Assembly: GCF_029873635.1 (NCBI RefSeq) | Contig: NC_080417.1 | Location: forward strand, 29,845,682 to 29,909,681 | DNA: 64,000 nucleotides | Direction of reading: 5' to 3' | Origin: Malania oleifera | Taxonomy: Eukaryota > Streptophyta > Magnoliopsida > Santalales > Ximeniaceae | Part shown: positions 32,318-45,611 of the stretch, one piece after another | How the letters are laid out: each line of letters starts with the position of its first letter | Numbering within the stretch: the stretch's first letter is position 1 | Notes under the pieces: generated by a model | Told to the model about the DNA's origin: nothing | Seen by the model: the letters and a program-made list of their open reading frames with translations, nothing else | The model's database searches: none | Position numbers and translations under genes: made by a program

Positions 32318-32508
32318 TGAGAGAGTTTATAAAGAAAAAACTAACTTAGTCTTTAAGTAATCAAAATAAATATCTCCTCCAAGATATTTATATATAAATA
32401 TCTTAAAATATCTCCTTTCAAATATCTTCTCCAAAATATATCCTCCAAAATAGCTCTTTATTTATTATATATATATATATATATATATATATTGATCGGG
32501 TTACTACA
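31238..32508 (-). repeat. Gypsy 1 3' LTR, outer end missing
   Basis: Homologous to the 5' LTR from ACATGCCCTCGAACTCTAT onward (compare 42326). On the minus strand it starts TGTAGTAACCCGATCAAT at 32508. The last 550 bases or so of the LTR, present at 41777-42325, are missing here. A long (GA)n at 32234-32314 is much shorter in the 5' LTR. Confidence 0.8.
32234..32314. repeat. (GA)n microsatellite
   Basis: About 80 bases of GA with two small interruptions, in the gypsy 1 3' LTR. The 5' LTR equivalent is 45416-45463. Confidence 0.95.
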
Positions 32509-32525
32509 ATCTCCCCTCATAAAAT
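32509..32525 (-). other. Polypurine tract of gypsy 1
   Basis: Minus strand ATTTTATGAGGGGAGAT directly before the 3' LTR start TGTAGTAACC. This is the usual plus-strand primer position, and it resembles the tract before 56206. Confidence 0.75.
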
Positions 32526-32759
32526 TTCATCCTCGAAATTTGCTATCTATTCCTATCACATCGTCTGAACTCTAACAGCTCTATCTCTAGGAAGAGCCGG
32601 TGGTAACCAACATAGCAGCCCCATCCCAAATTTATTACCTACCCTTATTTATGGTGGAGGAATATCGTGGTTACATACAATAGTCTCGTAAGGTCACATT
32701 ACATATACAAACTCTCCCAGAGACAATCCACATACCATTACCATAAGCAAAAAGGGATA

Positions 32760-34163
32760 CACTCACATATCTACGTTACTTGTCTAACTTTGAACAACTC
32801 TAAATAGTTGAGGATACTTCTGACGAATCTCAGTCTCTAATTCCCAAGATGCGTCCTCAACTGCGTGGTTACACCATAGCACATTTTCCAATGGTGTCTC
32901 TTTGGTATGCAGCTTCCGTATCTTCTAATCCAAAAGCTAAACTGGTACCTCACTATAAGCTAGCACTTCACTGATCTCTAAGGACTCACAACTGATCACG
33001 TGCGACAGACCTAGAATGTACTTCCTCAGCACCGACACGTGAAACACATCATGTACCCTAGATAAAGTAGGCAGTTAGGCTACTCGATAAGCAATTGGAC
33101 CTATCCTCTCCAGGATCTTGAACAACCCAATGTACGGAAGACTCAACTTGCTCTTCCTCCCGAACCTCATCACTCGTTTCATATGAGCAACCCTCAGAAA
33201 TACCATATCTTCAAATATCAAATTTCAGTTTTCGTCGGTGAGTATGGGTATAAATCTTCTGCTGACTTTGAGCTGATCTAATCCTTTCTCTGATAAGCTC
33301 GACCTTCGCAGAGGTCTACTAAACCAACTTCGGTCCCAAAATCTGTCGCTCACCTACCTCATCCTAGTACAATGGAGTTTGACACCGATGACCATACAAG
33401 GTCTCATATGGTGCTATCTCAATACTGGCTTGGAAACTATTGTTATAAGCAAATTCTATGAGCGGGAGATACCAGATCCAACTGTTACCAAAATCCAATA
33501 CGCATGCCCGCAACATATGCTCCAAAATCTGAATCTTCCTTTCAGATTGCCTATTCGTTTGTGGGTGAAGCGACATGCAGAACGTGAGTTATGACCCCAA
33601 GGCATCCTGCAACCCCTCCTAGAACCGAGATGTGAAACGTGGGTCTTGATTTGAAATGATAGACATCGAGATGCCATAGAGCCATACTACCTCGTGTACA
33701 TACAACTCTGCCATCCTATTCATAGAATAACTGAATCTGATTGGAATGAAGTGTACTGTCTTCGTCAGCCAATCCACCACCACCCAGATAGCATTATGTC
33801 TGTACACCGCTAAAGGTAACCCCGAAACAAAATCCATTGAGATGTGTTCCCACTTCCACTTGGGAATGTCAAGCGGTTGTGATGGTCCTACTAGTCTCCG
33901 ATGCTCAGCCTTCACCTGTTGGCATGTAGGGCATTGCCCAACAAACTCGGCCACTTCCCTCTTCAGATTACTCCACCAAAACAATTCTCATAGATCTTTA
34001 TACATTTTTATGCTCATTGGATGAATAGTATAGAGAGAGCAATAAGCCTTCTCCAAAATCATCCTCTTTATCTCTGCGTCGTCTAGTACAAACAACCTGG
34101 TGTGGAATCTAAGAACTCCATCCTCAGAGACATTAAATTCTAAATTTGGTTCGCTATGCAGTT
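32760..34163 (-). pseudogene. Gypsy 1 integrase and C-terminal domain, broken
   Basis: Minus strand: the zinc-binding part (CPTCQQVKAEH near 33915) and core WKWEHISMDFVSGLP, IWVVVDWLTKTVHFIP, IISNQDPRFTSRF (33619-33984), then HPQTNRQSERKIQILEHMLRA and FAYNNSFQASIEIAPYETLY (33364-33576). Both Asp residues and the Glu of the DDE triad are present. The region left of 33360 (chromovirus C-terminal part) is shifted and full of stops. The N-terminal side continues across the solo LTR: GTTGGTAAAGAGTGTGGAGA on the minus strand at 36303-36322 rejoins KLHSEPNLEFNVSEDG at 34110-34160. Confidence 0.82.
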
Positions 34164-36297
34164 TGTTGACCTTATAGGTCACACTTGGTTTTGATAATGA
34201 CAAATACTCCTGTATTTAATAAATATCTAGTTCATGTGCAGGTTTATATTAGTAGACACATTGATGGCACGTAAAAGCTTAAATTTTGAAGACAAATTTA
34301 TGTTCTCAATTGTAATATTTAGTAGTGAAATTTGTCTATAATAGTAATTAGGATATTTGGTTTGTAATAAGCACACATAACACATGCATGGTTTATTTTG
34401 TGAGCTCAAACCAAGTACAAACTAAAAGTGATCGTAGCAAGACCTTAGGGTTTACCGAGGTCGACCGACACCGGACTTTTTCGGTGTCTTAATTTTGGAC
34501 CCCAAGTGACCCTAGGACACACACATTTGCACTTATATTTGTAAGACACTTAAATAGGATTTTTGTGCATTAAAACTGGACCGAAATGCACACTTTGTGC
34601 ACTTTCGATCGACCGAACCAGGAATTTCATTCTGCCCCGGTCGACCGAACCAAGCCTGGGTCAACAATTGACCAAGGCCATGGTCGACCGAACCTGGTAG
34701 TTCAAAAAGCCCCGGTCGATCGAAACCTCCATGGGTCAACATTTTAACCATCTGGTCGACCAAACCACTTTTGTACTCCAACTACCTGGTCGACTGAGGG
34801 TCCTCGGGAGAAATCCCAACGGTCTGGTCGACCGAACCAGCCAGTTCAAAATGGCCCGGTTGACCAAACCTCAGAGATTTGAAAAATCTCCTTCTCCTTT
34901 TCGACCGAGCCTTTAGTTCAAAATCCCCCTGGTCGACCCAATCATATGAGACCTGGTCGACCGAAACATTTCTGGTCAATCGGACCTCTCGGGTTGCCCT
35001 AAATTTTTTACCGCAGTTAATATTTTTAAATAGGGTTAAAATGTTTTAAACGTCATTAAACTTTTCTAACAATCCCTAAAAGGTCCCCAATGGTAAAAAA
35101 TTCTGGTATATCTATATATACTCTTTCATTTGGTAGATTTAAACATTGATTAGCAAAAACAAATATCCAAATTTCTCTTTCAAGCTATATACTTCCTACT
35201 GCTTATACTATTTCCAAATCCACTCAAACTTACCTTCGCCACTTCTTTGTATCATTTGTAAGTGTATTGAGTGTGTTCATTTGAAGGTTTGCTCTCTCTT
35301 GGTTGTGAGATTGATCCATTTTTATTGAGAGCCAAACCAAAAGAATTCTTAGGGGACTTTGCTAATAAGTTCATCCTAAGAAGACTTTACTAGATCTTTT
35401 GAGATTACATATTCGTTGCAACATCTTAAGAAGCTCATATTTGCTTTTGGTTGCGAAATATTTTCAAAATCATTAACAAATATCTATTGCTCTTTATTTT
35501 GAAAACCATTTGAGGAGATATTTGTTTTTGAGGTGAAACATCTTTATTGCAATATTTATTTACTCATATATTTTTGCTGAAAACAAAGATCATATATATT
35601 TTGCAAGTCCAAGCATATACATATTTATGTGATTGAGATATTTTGTTGATCGATACTCTTGAGGCTTGCTTGATATTCTGTGTGAGCACGTTTGATTGAA
35701 TATCTTGAAATACAAAGATTGCTTTTTGACACTCTCACGTACGCATTACACTGATAGAAAACATATTTGAGAGTTGAAATATTTAGACCACATTGAGCTT
35801 ATATTTTAAATCATCTGTTGTGTATGTGATTGAATGCATTTGGGTACAGATCTGCTTTACATGAAAGCACCCTTATATTGTACCATTTGATTGTATATCT
35901 GAGTGATTCCTAGCGTGGCCTGAGGGGGCGGTAATTCAGCCCGGTAAGGATTGGTGTAAAGGTTAAGGTCCTCCTTGTGCTAATTGACGTGGTTTGTATA
36001 GGTGCTACTCCACCCATTTAAGTGAGCAAGTTATTGTGATAATCCTTGTGCTCGTTAGCTAAGGCGGGGACGTAGGCAGTTGGCCGAACCTTGATAACAT
36101 ATTTGTGTGTCACCCTTCTCTTTACTTCTTTCTGATGCTTGTGTAATTAATTAAACTGCTTTATTGAATTTCTGATATTACTCGCACTAGATTGACCATA
36201 GGATTGTGAACATACTGCTGTTAGGAGGAATACCTAGGGCAAAGATTTTAAAAATATCAATTCACCCCCCCCTCTTGGGATCACAGTAAAGCTAGCA
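34164..36297 (+). mobile_element. Solo LTR, family A, in gypsy 1 integrase gene
   Basis: TGTTGACCTTATAGGTCAC to ACAGTAAAGCTAGCA, flanked by perfect CAGTT (34159-34163 and 36298-36302). Removing it and one CAGTT restores a continuous gypsy reading frame. Array of GGTCGACCGAAC-like motifs at 34446-34980, TATATATA at 35113-35120. Insertion is against the gypsy orientation. No internal region. Confidence 0.95.
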
Positions 36298-36302
36298 CAG
36301 TT

Positions 36303-36407
36303 TCTCCACACTCTTTACCAACTCTGCGTTGTTCAATTGAGCAGCTTTGATTCATTCTCGTAAGGTCAGCTAAACCACCAACCCAGCAATGAAGGCCTGG
36401 AGATCCT
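36303..36407 (-). pseudogene. Gypsy 1 pol linker between RNase H and integrase
   Basis: Minus strand DLQAFIAGLVV-stop then AAQLNNAELVKSVEKL. The segment is left between two solo LTR insertions. It is only 105 bases and has two stops. Confidence 0.7.
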
Positions 36408-38391
36408 TGTAACAACCTGAAGAATAATGGTATTTAAATAATAAAGAGGGAGAGAAATGGAAACAGAATTAGAAGGAGGCAATAGATTTCATCGACAAAC
36501 GCGTCGCACTTTGGGAAAAATACCCCAATAAATTTATCAGGGCCTCGTCAACGAATACAGGGTATTTGTCAACGAAGGCAAAATAGGACCTCGTTGACGA
36601 AGGCGAGCTTCGTCGACGAGAAAATACTAGGGGGGTTTAGGCAGTATGGAATTCATTGACGAGGAGGTAGGGTCCATCGACGAAATTACTGAAGGATTCG
36701 TCAACGAAATGACATGGCTCGTCGACGAAGCCCGCAGTATAATAGTGCTAAATTCAGATTTTACGCAGAAAATTTCAGCTGAGAAACCCTTTCTTCCTCC
36801 CCTACGGTTTCCTTTCCAATTTTGGCCCCATTAGTCACCGAATCGACAATCTGAGGCCACCACGACACTCCAGCCAAGTTCTTTACAAGTTTGCCGAAGC
36901 GGATCATTGGTGGGATGAAGTTGGAATTCATCCCAAATCCAGGGTATGGTCCTTTATTCAAAATTTGACTTTCCAGCAGTTGTAAGAAATGCTATAGACG
37001 TAGAAATAGTGATGGTTTGCTATGAGAAATATGGTTTTTAGGGTGTTGAGGGGAGAATCCTACTGGTGTAGGACCCGTCTTAGTATGGGGATTTTAACAA
37101 AATTCAGGTAAGGGAAATATGCTATGCTAAATAGTTCTAAAATGATTTCCAGTATGAAATGTATATTTTTACAAAGTTATTATTCACAGCAGGACATTAT
37201 ACAGTTTATTAATTATGAATATTATGTATTAAATTATTGTGCGGCTTGAGAATATGAAAATAGTACAGAAGTATGTTTTATAGTATTTTTAGGGTATGTT
37301 TTACAAAATATACAGCCAGTGGATATGTTTTATAGTAATTACAGAATACCATGATTATACAGTTTTAGTACCATGACTTACAGATTATAGTTCAGTTCAA
37401 AAATACAGTTGACACTTTACAGTTTATTGCATTGTCATGGTTAATACAGTTATTTCAGAATCATGGTAAATCAGATAGTTGTATATAAAGATGTATTATA
37501 TAGTATTAGACCCTGTTGGACCATACAGTTTATAGAGCACGGTACCGTAGCTACAGATATTCAGTTCAGAGTGCAACCACCTATTTAGATAATACATGGT
37601 AGTAGGTCGATTGTGCCCAGACTTGGACAGGCTCCCCATCAGATATGGGTTGAGGAGTGGCCGATCTGACTAAGGGAGTATGGTGGTTTACCCTTGTCAG
37701 CCAGCCAGGGTAGATCTCGCCTACGGGCCGCACAACCCTGTCATAAGGGGTTAAATCATGACACACAGTTATCCACATGAAAATTTTCAGTTATTATTAT
37801 GATTATACAAATTTACAAAGACAATATATATATATATTAGAAGTATTTCGAGTAGAAACCTAAAGTACATATATGTTAAGCAATAGGAAAAAAAAAAGTG
37901 ATGGTTTATATTTCTGGTATTATAGTTACAGATTCAGTGATACGTGATTATACAGTAATAGATTTTCACAGTATTGTAACTCAATTGCCACACACTAGTA
38001 ATAGTATATTTTATCTTACTGAGTGTTGGCTCAGGCTCATCCCATTACTTTTAACCATTTTCAGGTGATCCAGGTAGGCGAGCAAACCAGGCTCGTAGAT
38101 AGAGGGGCTTCAGTATTGCCCTGTCAGTAGAGAGTGAGTATGTTTTTGGAGTATTTCTGTATAGCCCTAGTTAGTTAAGGGTATTTTGGGAAACAGTCAT
38201 ACATGTATATTTTGGGAAACATTTTAGCACTCTGGTATTGTATATAATTATGTATGGTTATGTTTATTTGATTTCCGCTTTGCGCTACTTAGGTTGGTGG
38301 TTGGGTTTAATCCAATTTGGTATCAGTGCATTATAAAGGTTATAGTATATAAAAAAAAAAAAAAAACCAAGTTAAATAGCAGGTCGTTACA
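36408..38391 (+). mobile_element. Solo LTR, family B, in gypsy 1 pol
   Basis: TGTAACAACCTGAAG to AGCAGGTCGTTACA, matching the copy at 43232-45303 at both ends. Flanks ATCCT and AACCC agree at only 3 of 5 bases, so the duplication is decayed or an edge is off by a few bases. It carries nine CGTCGACGA-like motifs at 36487-36735. It interrupts the gypsy 1 frame between ELERLRVELVD and DLQAFIAGL. An A run (38350-38366) is near the end. Confidence 0.8.
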
Positions 38392-40410
38392 AACCCTATC
38401 CACCAACTCTACCCTCAATCTCTCTAGTTCCATCCTAATATGATGCTACCCCACAATTGTCGAAATCGATGCCTCCACTAACTTCCGACTCAGCGCATCA
38501 GCTGCCATATTAACTTTTTTAAGGTGATAGCTAATGGTATAGTTGTAGTCTTTGATCAGTTTGAGGCACCTACGTTGCCTCATATTTAACTCCTTTTGGG
38601 TGAAGAAGTATTTGAGACTCTTATGATCGGTAAAGATCTCGCACTTCTCACGATATAGATAGTGCTGCCAGATCTTTAGAGCAAACACAATTGCTACCAG
38701 CTCCAAATCATGCGTAGGGTAATTCTTCTTGTACTCCTTGAGCTGATGATAAATGTAGGCAACTACTTTACCCTATTGCTTCAAAAAAAAACCTATTCCC
38801 TTCAAGGATGCATCATTGTAGATCACGAAGCCACCATCCCCTGATGAAATGGTCAACACTAGAGTCGTGACCAAGCATTGCTTCAACTCTTGGAAACTCT
38901 GCTCGCAGTCTCCAGTCCACGAAAACCTGCTACCCTTCCTGTCAAGTTGTGTCAAAGGGCCCAACAGCTTAGAAAAGCCCTCGATGAACCGACGATAATA
39001 CTCGGCCAGACCTAAGAAACTATGAATCTCATACACTTTCCTTGGTCTCGCCTAGTTAACTACCACCTCAACTTTACCTAGGTCAACTGAAATGCCCTCC
39101 TTGGACACCATGTGCCCTAGAAATGCAACTTTCTCGAGCTAGAATTTGCATTTCTTGAATTTAGCGAATAATTCGTTCTCTCTAAGTACCTAAAGGACTA
39201 CTCTAAGATGAGCATCATGCTTTACAGGACTCTTGAATACACCAAGACGTCATCGATGAACACCACCACGAATTTATCCAAGTACTTGTGGAACACCTTG
39301 TTCATCAAGTCCCCAAATGCTGTAGGTGCATTCATCAAACCAAACGGCATAACAAAAAACTCGTAACGGCTATACTGGGTTCGAAAAGCAGTTTTCGATA
39401 CATCCTCTACTTTCACCTTGAGCTGGTGATACCCAAACCGCAGATCGATCTTCAAAAGGTCCTGAGTGTCCTACAACTGGTCAAACAAGTCCTCAATCTG
39501 AGGCAATGGATATCTGTTCTTCACGGACACCTTATTGATCTTCCGGTAATCGATGCACATCCTTATCGACCCATCCTTCTTTTTCATAAACAACAATGGC
39601 ACACCCCAGGGTGACACGCTGGGCTTGATGAAACCCTTGTCCAAAAGTTCCTGCAACTGCTCCTTTAGCTCTTTCAACTCATTTAGACCCATCCTGTAAG
39701 GTGCCTTGGAGATTGGTGCCATCATTAGTGCTAACTCAATAGAAAATTCCACTTCCCTGTCTGGAGGCAACTTTGGAAAGTCTTCAGGAAAGAAATCGGA
39801 GAACTCCCTTATCATTGGGATATCCTCCAACTTCAATCCCTCCTTAGGTGATTCTTTCACACTCGTCAGGTATCGCTGACAACCCTCAAGAAGCAGCTGT
39901 CTTGCCTGCATCGTCGAGAGGATCTGTGGTGCAAAATGCACGCATGACCCAACAAATAGAAATTCTTGCTCTCCGGGAGGCCTGAACACTACTTCCTTCC
40001 TATGCCAGTCAATGCTTGACAAACTAGATTCCAGCCCATCCATCCCTAGGATTATATATAACCCATGCATATCAAACATGATTAGACTGCCAGACAGCCT
40101 CCTTCCCTAAATCTCCATCAAGTAATCCCTGACCACTCTACTGCATACTACCACTAACCTTGATGGTGTATCCACACCTAAATCGACCTCTGACGGTTAA
40201 GCTTCCACTCCACACTGTTTAAAATATTCTTGAGATATAAAGGGGTGGGCTGCACCCGAATAAAAAATAACTACAACATTATATGATAAGCTGTAAATGG
40301 TACTTGTCACCACATTACCAGTGATCTCTGTATCACCCGGCATCATCGAGTACACCTTAGCCTGAGCGGTGCCTCCTTGGTGACCACCTTGAGGTTCCTG
40401 GTTACCACCG
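38392..40410 (-). pseudogene. Gypsy 1 protease, reverse transcriptase and RNase H
   Basis: Protease near 40197-40330: the catalytic motif reads FYSGAAHPF where D-T/S-G-A is expected, so the active Asp is lost. RT: linker [23 protein letters not shown], block [18 protein letters not shown] (about 39540-39600) and catalytic FIDDVLVYS (about 39235-39265). RNase H: SFLGLAEYYRRFIEGF, then the DASLKGIGF region (38773-39036) and the [17 protein letters not shown] segment with AADALSRK (38446-38706). The three main open stretches are separated by stops at 39455-39471, 39036-39222 and 38706-38773. Confidence 0.87.
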
Positions 40411-41400
40411 AGGTTCTGAGCATGTGCGAAAGGGAGAGTCACTGTAGCTCGACAATGTCGTATCTGATGCCCTAACTCCCCGAACCTGTAGCAGCCCATG
40501 AATCGAGACTTGCGCTCCCCCCAATGCTGATTCTAGCACTTGGGACACATTGGGGTCTCCAAACTCCCCTGGGAAGCCTAAGATCCCGATTGCTGCTATT
40601 GTTGGCCCGAAGGACCACCGGACTTCTTCCAATAACTCTTGCTAGAGCCTGACTTCAAATTCTGGGGAAAACAGCCTCTTCTTCTAATTCTCCTCTCTCT
40701 TCCCCCCCTGGATGCTGATTTCAGTCACCATGGCTCTATCCACAAGATCGTAAAAGCCCTGCACCATCAACGCTACCACCTGCACGTGTATAGCCTACTT
40801 CAAGCCCCTCTCAACCATACGAGCCTTCTTTGGCTCATCTAAAACCATGTGAAGTGCAAATCGAGATAATTCTATGAACCTAGTCGCATACTGCAACCTC
40901 GGCATCGATCTTTAAGTCAAGTGGAGGAACACCTCAGACTTCGCCTCATGGGTGGCAATAGACAAGTATCGTGCGAAGAACACCTCCCTGAAGCAACTCC
41001 AGGGAGTCAACACATGACCTGGGCGTTGCTCCTCAACTAGCCTAGTTTATCGCTAGGATCTCTTATCCTACCCCAATAGCTTGAGGACGGCATATTTAAC
41101 CTTTTTTTCCTCTGTGCACTCAGAAACCTCTAGCAGATCCTCCATCTCTTGTAACCAATCCTCTGCCGCAATCGAGCTCAGCCCTCCCGGAAATGCCAAC
41201 GGATTCGTCCTGGAGAACTATTGGTACGTGCAGCCTCTATCTGCAACTATTTGATCCTACTCCCTAGAAACCCTCTTGGTTTCCTTCCTGGTCTGCCTTG
41301 CTATATCATGGAGAAACACAAGAGCCTCAACCTCATCCTCACTAGAGGCATCTAGGTGATTATTTCCTCCTACCATAATCCCCTTCCCTCTGGGTTCCAT
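40411..41400 (-). pseudogene. Gypsy 1 gag, broken
   Basis: The start is placed at the ATG at 41400 (MEPRGKGIM), which follows the primer site and leader. The capsid domain includes AAEDWLQEMEDLLEV and RFIELSRFALHMVLDEPKKARM, with stops and one or more shifts. The zinc knuckle near 40470-40500 reads CYRFGELGHQIRHC: the second Cys of CX2CX4HX4C is Phe. Packaging of element RNA would be lost. Confidence 0.78.
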
Positions 41401-41761
41401 CCTGGACATAGGTAAAAGCCAACTTAATCATTCCATATTTAACACAATAAATACAAATATGGAACAAGAAGATTAAACAACACGTATTCGAGACACCGAC
41501 AACCCATATACACTAGACCGTCTAACCTCTCATCTCGACATCTGAGTCAAGTCCCTCAACCTAGAAATGAAACCATCGATGGATTTACCATGGTTTTCTA
41601 GAAATTGTCATTCCCAGAAAAGCATAGAAGACCATCAAAGGAAATCCCACCTCCAAGCCTCTAGACTAAACTTGACTAACTCTCTAACTCTAACTCATTA
41701 CAACCAATACTCTAGTAATTTACTCACTGACCGTCAAAGTCTGCAGAACCCAGCAAACCTA

Positions 41762-41774
41762 GGCTCTAATACCA
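41762..41774 (-). promoter_or_regulatory. tRNA-Met primer binding site of gypsy 1
   Basis: Minus strand TGGTATTAGAGCC differs by one base from TGGTATCAGAGCC. It abuts the 5' LTR edge at 41777. Confidence 0.87.
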
Positions 41775-43231
41775 CCTGTAACACCACGGTCCCAACTTGC
41801 GGCCCGAGTGTTACTATAGTGACGTTTGTGTACCTGATATACTTCTCAATAGATATATACGCAGCAAAAAACATAAACATTCATCAAACTTCTTCCAGAG
41901 TTCTAACTGCCTGATAGATACATACAACTATTCCAACATCCATAAACAATATTGTATGATACTTGACGCATCCTCGAGTCTTACAAGATTTTACAAGTTC
42001 TGAAAACCTATAACGTAACCTACAAAATTGAGCTTGCGGAGATGCTCACTCAAAAATAGATTGCTACCCTGCCTCAATCCTTCCTAATCTCAACCTCGAT
42101 AAGGACCTAAAAAGACAGTTTGTATGATAGGGTGAGACACCTCTCAGTAAGGGACGATTAAGCTAATAACAGTGTGTGGACATCATGTTTTAAGTGTTTA
42201 ACAAAAACATAAACACATATATTCATCATCTCTGTAATTGTAAAGTATGTAGCCCATTTTCATCATATGAACAGCCCCATACTATATAACAATAATTACA
42301 TAAATGTACAGATATGCAGGATAGAACATGCCCTCAAACTCTATACCATGTATAAATCCCCACAATCAGAGTTGACTGCCCCCACTGTCTTAACACAGCC
42401 TGGGTACACGATCAAGAGGAAAACTCACACTAAGACCACCCTTACTATCTCAATACAGCCTGGATTCATATAGATAAAAAGTATGGTGCCCTCACTGGCA
42501 ACGGATCCGTGTCTACACTATCAGTCCCTAGGGTTCCAAAAGTATATCCTGCAATTTAAGCAATTTAAATGCTCTTTTTAAATCATTTCACAAACACATC
42601 ATTAAGTGAAATCTAGCCCGTATCTGTCAAATAAACTTCCTGCATTTTCACAACAGTTCCATTATTTCACAACATCAACACCTGCGACATTGTATTCCAC
42701 ATTCGAAAACAACCCGAAAGTAAATATAACCAATTAATATCACAGTACTAGTTTTAAAACAATGAAAACAACATTTCCAATCAGTGAAAAGTTCCAGAAT
42801 GACAAGTACAATATTCTAAAAATATAACATTTGAATTTGACCAATTGGTTTTGAAAATAAGCCGATTTACCAAACTAAGGCCCAGAAACCCTAAAACCGC
42901 CATAACTTGATATCTAAGGATTATTTCAACATTTCAATCAATTCATATTGTGCAAATCATTGTATTAACATAACCCCCTTACTAGCATGTGAATTGGAAT
43001 CCGAAATGACCAGGAACTCAAGCCCTAACTTTCCTAACCCCAAACCTAAACGGTTCAAAACAACGGCACGAAAACCCCAAAACCTAATACTCAAAGAACA
43101 ACACTTTAGTATAATCTCGTATACTACAAATCTACCAGACCAAAAGCAAAAATCAACCCTTATCTCGATTTTCATGAACTCAAGCCGTAACTTTCTGAAC
43201 CTTAAACCTAATACTCGAAAAACAACACTTC

Positions 43232-43556
43232 TGTAGAGACCCGGTGAATTATATTAATTAAATAATAGGAGGAGAGAAGAAGGAATTGTAAATTTGAAAT
43301 TTAGCATGGTCTCGTCGACGAACGTAGCGCGATCATCGACGAATGGGCTTCTTGGGCTCATCAATGGGGACACGTATCTCGTCAACGAGAAGATACCGAG
43401 AAGACTACTTTTTGACCTGAAATTTGTCAACGAAGGGTAAGTGTTCATCGATGAAATTCCTGAATGGCCTCGTCAACGAAGTGACGTGTCTCATCGATGA
43501 AGACACGTGGCTAAGCATTCTATTTAAGGCCAAAATGACCCTTTCTGCTAGAGAAG

Positions 43557-43613
<57 letters not shown>

Positions 43614-45303
43614 GCAGTTTCCTTCTCTTCTCTCTAGAAATCCAGGCCAGTTTTCCACCAGTTCGACAATTTGAAGCTGCCACGCTACTCTTGGGAAGTT
43701 TCTTTTCATTTTTTCTTGAGTAGATCGTTGGTAGGACTAACTTGGATACCATTCCAGATTCAGGGTAAATTGGTTTTCCTAGGCTTTTTAATGGATATTT
43801 GGTATTTCTTGAGTTGTAGAAAAGTAGTATTTGGAAAAATACTGAAGTTCTATTTGTAAATTTTCTTTTTTTTTGGGTGTTCAGCTAAGAACCCAGTGGA
43901 TGCAGGACTAGTTATTTTTAGGGCTTTCCAGTGGTCAGGTAAGGGAGTAAACTAAAGCAGTAATTTTTCATGAAAATTATTATTATTTAATAACAGATTA
44001 ATTTTCAAAAAGCATGTATTATATATGAGTATATTTGGAAAAATATTGTTGTTACACAGGAATATGTTTTTAATGTAGAATGTTAGGAAATGTGATTTCA
44101 GAACAGAATTCATGATTTTATTCAGTTTGTGTGGCATGAATATTGTTTCACGTATATTGTATTGTGCCAAGTCAGATTTATAATAGAGGCATATTTACAG
44201 TTATTTTCAGAAAAATCAGAGATATTACAGGAAATTATGATTTCAACATTTATTTATTCGGATCAGTATGCATAATATGTATGGCACAATTCCGTGATTG
44301 ATAGCCAATGCAAGGCCATAATTATGTACATCATCCGGCACAAGGTTGTGTTTACTATGATATGTCTTCAAAGAAATGCTATCAATCTAGTTTTCATGTA
44401 AAACCAGTGTATGTATATGTACTATATGTTATCAGAACTTGAATGATAGTTTTAGATCAGTATTCAGGGCACGATACCGTAACTATTCAATTCAGTTCAA
44501 ACTTGTGCTGCCACCCCTGCCAATAAAGGGGGTGGGAGATGGATAGTCAATGTGGTTTCAGTGTAGCGTTGTAGACGTCCCCCTGGCAGTCCGGACCAGG
44601 GGTGGGGCGGGCCTATCTTACTTATAGACATATTTTGAGTATTATCAATTATAGCCCATCGTACCCGTCATGGGGGTAATATATTACATTAGCTAGCTAT
44701 CCATTTTGGGTATATTTCAGTATTATTAGTTATAACAGACAATTTTATAATAACCAAAAGTTAGTATGATTTAATATGCCGATGATTATATATCTATTAC
44801 TCAGTGATTATGCTACAATTTTTACCAGGCATGTATCACGTATTGTTTATTTATTATAATACGAAAATATTCATGTTGCCACATAACTGTATTTAGTTTA
44901 TTTCCCTTACTGAGAGGTGTCTCACCCAAGCTTAAAATTATTTCAGGAAACCCAAATAGACAGGCGGACCAAGCTCTGCGCTAATAGAGGCAGTTTTTAC
45001 TACCCTGCTAGGAGGGTGAATTTTTTAGCTAGGATGAGCTAGTTCTTGGTGTATATTTCTAGTTTTGTCTTGTGAGGTTGTGAGGATTGTATACCTATAT
45101 TTTAGACATAGTAAGATTTTTATAAACTCTAGTATTGTATATTTTGTATGGAATTTATGTTTACTGTTGCTTAGGTGTTCGCTGTGTATGACAGGTGTGT
45201 CCCCGTTACCAATGGGTTCAGGTCGACTTTGCTATACCATTAGTTATTGGTATCAAGGTATTTAACAAGATTGGTTATGTAGCAAATCTAGCAGGTCGTT
45301 ACA
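43232..45303 (+). mobile_element. Solo LTR, family B, perfect target duplication
   Basis: TGTAGAGACCCGGTG to AGCAGGTCGTTACA, flanked by ACTTC (43227-43231 and 45304-45308). It has a CGTCGACGA-like motif array at 43308-43505, a TATTTAA at 43521-43527 and a (CT)n at 43559-43609. No coding content. Confidence 0.93.
43559..43609. repeat. (CT)n microsatellite
   Basis: About 50 bases of CT just downstream of the TATA-like box in the solo LTR; a position typical of 5' leader pyrimidine tracts. Confidence 0.95.
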
Positions 45304-45414
45304 ACTTCAATATAATCTCGTATACTACAGATCTAATGGACCAAAAGCAAAAATCGACCCTTACCACGTAGCGACATCAGATCGTCGATTCCAGCAACAC
45401 ACGGACCGGAATCT

Positions 45415-45415
<1 letters not shown>

Positions 45416-45463
<48 letters not shown>
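45416..45463. repeat. (GA)n microsatellite
   Basis: Equivalent of the longer run at 32234-32314. The two LTR copies now differ in repeat number. Confidence 0.93.
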
Positions 45464-45464
<1 letters not shown>

Positions 45465-45573
45465 ATAAAGAAAAAGCTAACTTAGCCTTTAAGTAATCAA
45501 AATAAAGATATTTATATATAAATATCTCAAAATATATCATTTCAAAATATCTTCTCCAAAATATCTCTTTATT

Positions 45574-45611
<38 letters not shown>

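Noticed and set aside
43405-43752. Arg-Glu repeat protein on the minus strand
   Set aside because: It is a translation of a (CT)n microsatellite inside a solo LTR.
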